From an uncultured Faecalibacterium sp. (GTDB lineage Bacteria; Bacillota; Clostridia; Oscillospirales; Ruminococcaceae), in assembly GCA_934525405.1 (NCBI GenBank), contig CAKSZF010000001.1, positions 62,001-126,000 of the forward strand: a stretch of 64,000 nt of DNA, in the 5' to 3' direction. The notes below the pieces were generated by a model. It did not search any database, had not been told where the DNA came from, and saw only the letters and a program-made list of their open reading frames with translations. Positions 60,281-64,000 of the stretch are shown one piece after another. The stretch's first letter is position 1; every line of letters starts with the position of its first letter. The position numbers were made by a program, and so were the translations under genes.

Positions 60281-61498
60281 TCAGTTATCGCTCGGTGAAT
60301 CGTCGGTTTCTTCGTTTGACATTTTTGACATTGCCGAAATATCTGCCCGGAAGCCATCCTGTGCAGTGCCCTCAAAGGCCGGCATCGGGCCGGACGGCTC
60401 AGAAACGTCCTCTCCCGCCGGGGCATTTTCGGTAGACGTCTTCCCTGCCGTTTCTGTTGTATCCAAGCTTGCTTTTGCAGCTTTTATGGGCAGTACCTTA
60501 CCCAGCGGGTTTTCTTCAATGGCAGAGCGCACCTGAAATTCTTGTAGGTGCGTATAAATTTGCGTCGTTCCCACACTGCTGTGACCCAGAAGCTGCTTGA
60601 GGGTAAGGATATCCACATTGCCGGTCTGATACATCAAAGTTGCAGCCGTGTGGCGCAGCTTATGGGTGGAAAAACCCTTCAGTCCGGCAGCCTTCATTGC
60701 GCCGGAGATCAGCTGCTCTACCCTGCGGTTTGAAATACGTTCCTTGCGCATCCGCGTAATAAATACCGCTTTTTCCTTGGGTGAGAGTCCTTCCATGGTG
60801 TTGCGCTTGCGCAGATATAGTCGCAATGCCTCCACGCAGGCATCATTCAGGTAAACCATGCGTTCCTTGTGCCCTTTGCCGAACAGGCGGATCTGCCGCT
60901 GCTCTAAGTCAATGTCTCCAAGATTCATGCCTACCAGCTCTGCAAGACGCATACCGCAGTTGAGAAACAGCACCACCATGCAGTAGTCCCGTTCCGGGAA
61001 ATCGCTCTGAGTCTGGGTACTCTCCAAAAGTGAGATAGACTGCTCTGCCGTCAGATATTTGGGCAATACTTTATCCTGCTTAGGTGGACGGATAGCCGCC
61101 GTAGGGTCCTCAGTTAAGCGGTTGACCTGATTGACCAGATAATCATAAAAGCCGTGCAGGCTGGCCAGTCGCCGGGCGGTAGAGGATTTTTTGTTGCCGC
61201 ACTCTCGGTTTAAAAAGTACAGATATTCGTAGATGTCCTCTTTTGTTATGCTGCCCCAGAAGGCCGTATCCAGCCCTTTGGGGTCGATCTCCTTAAATTC
61301 TGCATCTGCGGTCACAAGCCCACGGCGGCGCTTCATAAAACGGCTGAAGGAACGCAGATCGCAGTAATAACTGAACGCCGTATTGGCGCTTTTTCCGGCA
61401 ATCACTTCAAGGTACCGCACATATTCTACAATATCCGGGGCAGCGTCCTCAAAGGGTGCGTGCTTGCCGGGGTTTCTTTCGTCCAGATAGATCGACAT
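60281..61498 (-). CDS. XerC/XerD-type tyrosine recombinase
   Basis: A 405-residue protein. N-terminal SAM-like domain (YLEVIAGKSANTAFSYYCDL), catalytic Arg in NCGMRLAELVGM, Lys in GKGHKERMVYL, H-x2-R in STHKLRHTAATL, His in LLGHSSVGTTQIYTHL with the Tyr. The last 80 residues are an unusual Ser/Glu/Ala-rich tail without a known domain. It should resolve chromosome dimers at dif. Start at 61498 close to radA, with which it may be co-transcribed. Confidence 0.88.
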   Translation of the reverse strand: MSIYLDERNPGKHAPFEDAAPDIVEYVRYLEVIAGKSANTAFSYYCDLRSFSRFMKRRRGLVTADAEFKEIDPKGLDTAFWGSITKEDIYEYLYFLNRECGNKKSSTARRLASLHGFYDYLVNQVNRLTEDPTAAIRPPKQDKVLPKYLTAEQSISLLESTQTQSDFPERDYCMVVLFLNCGMRLAELVGMNLGDIDLEQRQIRLFGKGHKERMVYLNDACVEALRLYLRKRNTMEGLSPKEKAVFITRMRKERISNRRVEQLISGAMKAAGLKGFSTHKLRHTAATLMYQTGNVDILTLKQLLGHSSVGTTQIYTHLQEFQVRSAIEENPLGKVLPIKAAKASLDTTETAGKTSTENAPAGEDVSEPSGPMPAFEGTAQDGFRADISAMSKMSNEETDDSPSDN

Positions 61499-61513
61499 AG
61501 TTTCCTCGTTTCA

Positions 61514-62917
61514 TCACAGGCGGTCATTTTTCAGCGCATTGATGGCGTCTGCAATATACGCCGCACCGACCAGCTTCATACCGGGATAATCTGCAGCATT
61601 CAGGTGCGCAAGGCTGTGCTTGGGAATGACCGCCCGCTCAAAGCCGATACGCTCAGCCTCGCGCAGACGCTGTTCCAAATTGGGCACACTACGCACTTCC
61701 CCACCCAGACCTACCTCTCCGATAGCGATAAGCTTATCGCTGACCGGGCGGTCCAGCAGCGAAGAGACCATGCTCAGACAGACTGCAAGGTCGCAGGCGG
61801 TATCCCGCAGCGCGATGCCGCCCACAATGTTGACGTAGACATCCAGATTGCCAAAGAAGTACCCTGCCCGCTTTTCCAGCACAGCGATCAAAAGATTCAT
61901 GCGGTTATAGTCGTATCCGCTGCAGGCGCGGCGGGGTGCCGGGAAATTTGTCTTGGTGGCAAGCGCCTGAATCTCGCTCAGAATGGGACGGCTTCCCTCC
62001 ATGGTGCAGGCCACACAGTTGCCGGAAACGCCCAGCGGACGTCCCTCCAATAGCATCTTGGAGGGGTTTTCAATCTCGGCAAGTCCTGTGCCGGTCATAT
62101 CGAACATTCCCAGCTCATTGGTAGAGCCATAGCGGTTTTTTGCTGCCCGCAGAATGCGGTACGGCAGCATCTTGTCGCCCTCAAAGTAGAGCACTGTATC
62201 CACGATATGCTCCATGACCTTGGGGCCTGCAATTGCGCCATCCTTATTTACGTGACCCACGATGAACATGGGAATCTCCTGCTTTTTGGCCACCGCCAGC
62301 AGCCGTGCAGCACTCTCCTTCACCTGACTGACCGTACCGGAGGAGGACGAGATGTCCATGCAGCGCATGGTCTGGATAGAGTCGATAACCACAAGATCCG
62401 GCTTTTCCTTTTCGATCAGGCCGCAGATTTCGTCCACATCGTTCTCTGCTGCCAGAAAGATGTTATCCTGCGGCACTTTCAGCCGCGCTGCCCGCAGCTT
62501 GACCTGCCGGACAGACTCCTCGCCGGTGATATACAGCACGCTGTGCTGGTTGGAGATGGCACCGCACAGCTGCAACAGCATGGTGGATTTGCCCACGCCC
62601 GGCTCACCGCTCAAAAGCACCACGCCGCCCAGAACGATACCGCCGCCCAATACGCGGTCCAGCTCAGAGATGCCGGTCAGAATGCGGCTTTTTTCCTCGG
62701 TCGTGCTGATTTCTGACAGCCGCCGGGCAGTCAGGGTGGTCACGCCCTCCTGACGAGACGCAGCAGCCTGCCGAGCGGCAGGTGTTCCCGCCTTGGGAGC
62801 TTCGGCCACAACATCCTCGTTCATGGTATTCCAGCTGCCGCAGCTGGGGCAGCGCCCCATCCAGCGGGGGCTTGTCTCTCCGCAATTGGAGCATACATAG
62901 ACGGATTTTAGTTTCAT
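61514..62917 (-). CDS. radA: DNA repair protein RadA
   Basis: A 467-residue protein with an N-terminal zinc finger (VCSNCGETSPRWMGRCPSCG), RecA-like core with Walker A SGEPGVGKSTM, the KNRYGS motif (AKNRYGSTNELG) and a C-terminal Lon-like domain (VNIVGGIALRDTACDLAVCL). RadA drives branch migration in recombination. Confidence 0.94.
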   Translation of the reverse strand: MKLKSVYVCSNCGETSPRWMGRCPSCGSWNTMNEDVVAEAPKAGTPAARQAAASRQEGVTTLTARRLSEISTTEEKSRILTGISELDRVLGGGIVLGGVVLLSGEPGVGKSTMLLQLCGAISNQHSVLYITGEESVRQVKLRAARLKVPQDNIFLAAENDVDEICGLIEKEKPDLVVIDSIQTMRCMDISSSSGTVSQVKESAARLLAVAKKQEIPMFIVGHVNKDGAIAGPKVMEHIVDTVLYFEGDKMLPYRILRAAKNRYGSTNELGMFDMTGTGLAEIENPSKMLLEGRPLGVSGNCVACTMEGSRPILSEIQALATKTNFPAPRRACSGYDYNRMNLLIAVLEKRAGYFFGNLDVYVNIVGGIALRDTACDLAVCLSMVSSLLDRPVSDKLIAIGEVGLGGEVRSVPNLEQRLREAERIGFERAVIPKHSLAHLNAADYPGMKLVGAAYIADAINALKNDRL

Positions 62918-62991
62918 GTCTGTCCCTCATTTATTATGGTCTTTTGTTATTGTAACACACTGTGCCAAAACCCGCAAGAAAAGGATGCCGT

Positions 62992-63738
62992 TCACAGGCG
63001 GCTGCCCAGATACGAAAGCCCTGCGGCTGCACCGCACAGCGGCAGCAGGATTACCATGGTTAGCAGATACTGTCCCAGCAGCGCCTGTACACCGGGGCGG
63101 GCTTGTCCGCCGGGATGCTTGCGGAAAGAATATGCATGGATACGGCTGCTGACCTGCAAAGCACAAGCCCCGAAAAAACACAGACATCCGCTTGCTGCCG
63201 CCGCAGGAAAGCCTGTCCACAACAGTATCAGAAGCACCGTTTTCCACCCACCTGCGGCATAAAGCTGCACCATAAGCAGCCCACTGCCCAAGCCGTACAG
63301 CATCATGCTGCCAAAGATCATTACAGGACCAAGGGCAGACAGCCCCAATGCCAGAAACAGGCTGACCACAAGGCCGAGAGCCAGATATTCCATGCCGAAA
63401 AGCTGTACCGCCCCCTGCATACTGCCCGGTGCAAACAGCCCTTGCCATGCTTCCAGATAATACCGCAGCAGTTCTGCCTGCCGGGCATCGCATACGGCCT
63501 GCAATACACCGGCCGCCGAACTCCCCAGCAGAAAAGCCGCGGCCAGCAGCCAGCAATCCCGGGTGGCGTGACGCTTCGCCGGAATGCAGGGTTCTTTTTG
63601 TGGCAATTGCTCTACGGGTTTCGGTGCAGTTTCCGGTACAGTCGGCAGAGCGGACTCTGCTTTCTGCACCGGCAGGCTGACCGTCTGCGGCAGTAAAGAT
63701 AAGGTTTCTTCCGTTTTTTCTTGTTCGTAGATCCACAT
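62992..63738 (-). CDS. SpoIIM-like multi-pass membrane protein
   Basis: A 248-residue protein with a Pro/Glu/Lys-rich cytoplasmic N-terminus of about 75 residues. Five or so membrane helices follow (LLAAAFLLGSSAAGVLQAVC, YLALGLVVSLFLALGLSALG, MILYGLG-like turns). The layout resembles stage II sporulation protein M-type proteins but the match is from pattern only. AGAGGAGA precedes the start at 63738. Confidence 0.55.
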   Translation of the reverse strand: MWIYEQEKTEETLSLLPQTVSLPVQKAESALPTVPETAPKPVEQLPQKEPCIPAKRHATRDCWLLAAAFLLGSSAAGVLQAVCDARQAELLRYYLEAWQGLFAPGSMQGAVQLFGMEYLALGLVVSLFLALGLSALGPVMIFGSMMLYGLGSGLLMVQLYAAGGWKTVLLILLWTGFPAAAASGCLCFFGACALQVSSRIHAYSFRKHPGGQARPGVQALLGQYLLTMVILLPLCGAAAGLSYLGSRL

Positions 63739-63779
63739 AAGCTGTTTTCTCCTCTGATGCATTCGATTTGCCGGATCAA

Positions 63780-64000
63780 TCAACGAAGTGCGTGCCTGCG
63801 GCTGCGCAGGGTGACGCCAAAAAGCCCGCCAATGCAGCCGCAGAACAGCACCGCCAGAATACGGCACACCACAGCAGGCTCGGCTGTGACACCGTTCCAT
63901 ACAGCAGAGAGCGTTAGCGGCACTGCCAGAAAGGTACTTTGAAGCAGTCCTGTCAGCAGACCACGCGCCTTTTTGCGGAAAGCTGCCGCCAGTGCACACA
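63780..64000 (-). CDS. TIGR04086/YrzE-like membrane protein, C-terminal fragment
   Basis: The last 72 codons lie in the window, the rest is beyond its right end. Two membrane helices are seen (GLLQSTFLAVPLTLSAVW and VVCRILAVLFCGCIGGLFGV), ending in TLRSRRHALR. Gly-rich last helix plus basic end is typical of TIGR04086-type small membrane proteins. It lies directly upstream of the SpoIIM-like gene, likely co-transcribed. Confidence 0.55.
   Translation of the reverse strand, partial: CALAAAFRKKARGLLTGLLQSTFLAVPLTLSAVWNGVTAEPAVVCRILAVLFCGCIGGLFGVTLRSRRHALR

Overview
The window is a piece of a moderately GC-rich Clostridia (Firmicutes) chromosome. Gene order and protein style suggest the Oscillospiraceae, most like Faecalibacterium. 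That assignment is inference from memory of such proteins, not a search. Evidence for the lineage includes the phoH-ybeY-era-(YqzL-like)-recO-mutS2 block, SpoIIM-like and TIGR04086-like membrane proteins, and a selenium-dependent molybdenum hydroxylase operon.

1-30494 is the late half of a contractile-tailed prophage, read left to right. It runs from the terminase tail through a portal fused to Nudix and nuclease-toxin-like domains, a CPCC mini-protein, three tRNAs, MuF, a DUF2213 protease/scaffold, cement, a DUF2184 capsid, connectors, a DUF3383 sheath, tube, a frameshifted tail chaperone, tape measure, baseplate and spike, tail fibre, and lysis genes to an XRE regulator. Two unusual systems sit in the fibre region. 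The first (19676-23016) is a tail-linked protein with 63 cysteines in a C-x3 repeat array, two small unknown proteins and a radical SAM/SPASM enzyme. It looks like a phage-borne peptide-modification (RiPP-like) system acting on a virion or tail-associated protein. The second (24161-27649) is a complete diversity-generating retroelement (DGR): a target adhesin with a C-terminal variable repeat, three hairpins, a template repeat and a reverse transcriptase. All 16 differences between the two 149-bp repeats fall at template adenines.

30495-37523 is a small integrated mobilizable element bounded by a 15-bp direct repeat. It carries a divergent XRE regulator, an excisionase-like protein, a tyrosine integrase, a MobC-like protein, a RepA-like ATPase, a MobV-type relaxase broken by a nonsense codon and a 20-bp duplication, and a nitroreductase/HxlR cargo pair.

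37524-51398 is chromosomal metabolism: azlCD, an RmlD-like reductase, and a purine/xanthine module. The module has an NCS2 permease, MocA, the three hydroxylase subunits, YqeC, SelD, YedF, a cysteine desulfurase, DUF3343, XdhC and YqeB. Purine uptake, the hydroxylase and its Mo/Se cofactor supply are thus encoded together.

51410-64000 is housekeeping: a PadR/DUF2812 pair with self-operators, phoH, ybeY, era, recO, mutS2, a cell-wall amidase, a Xer-type recombinase, radA and two membrane proteins. A 28-bp site with the 11-6-11 layout of dif lies in the gene-free stretch beside the Xer gene.
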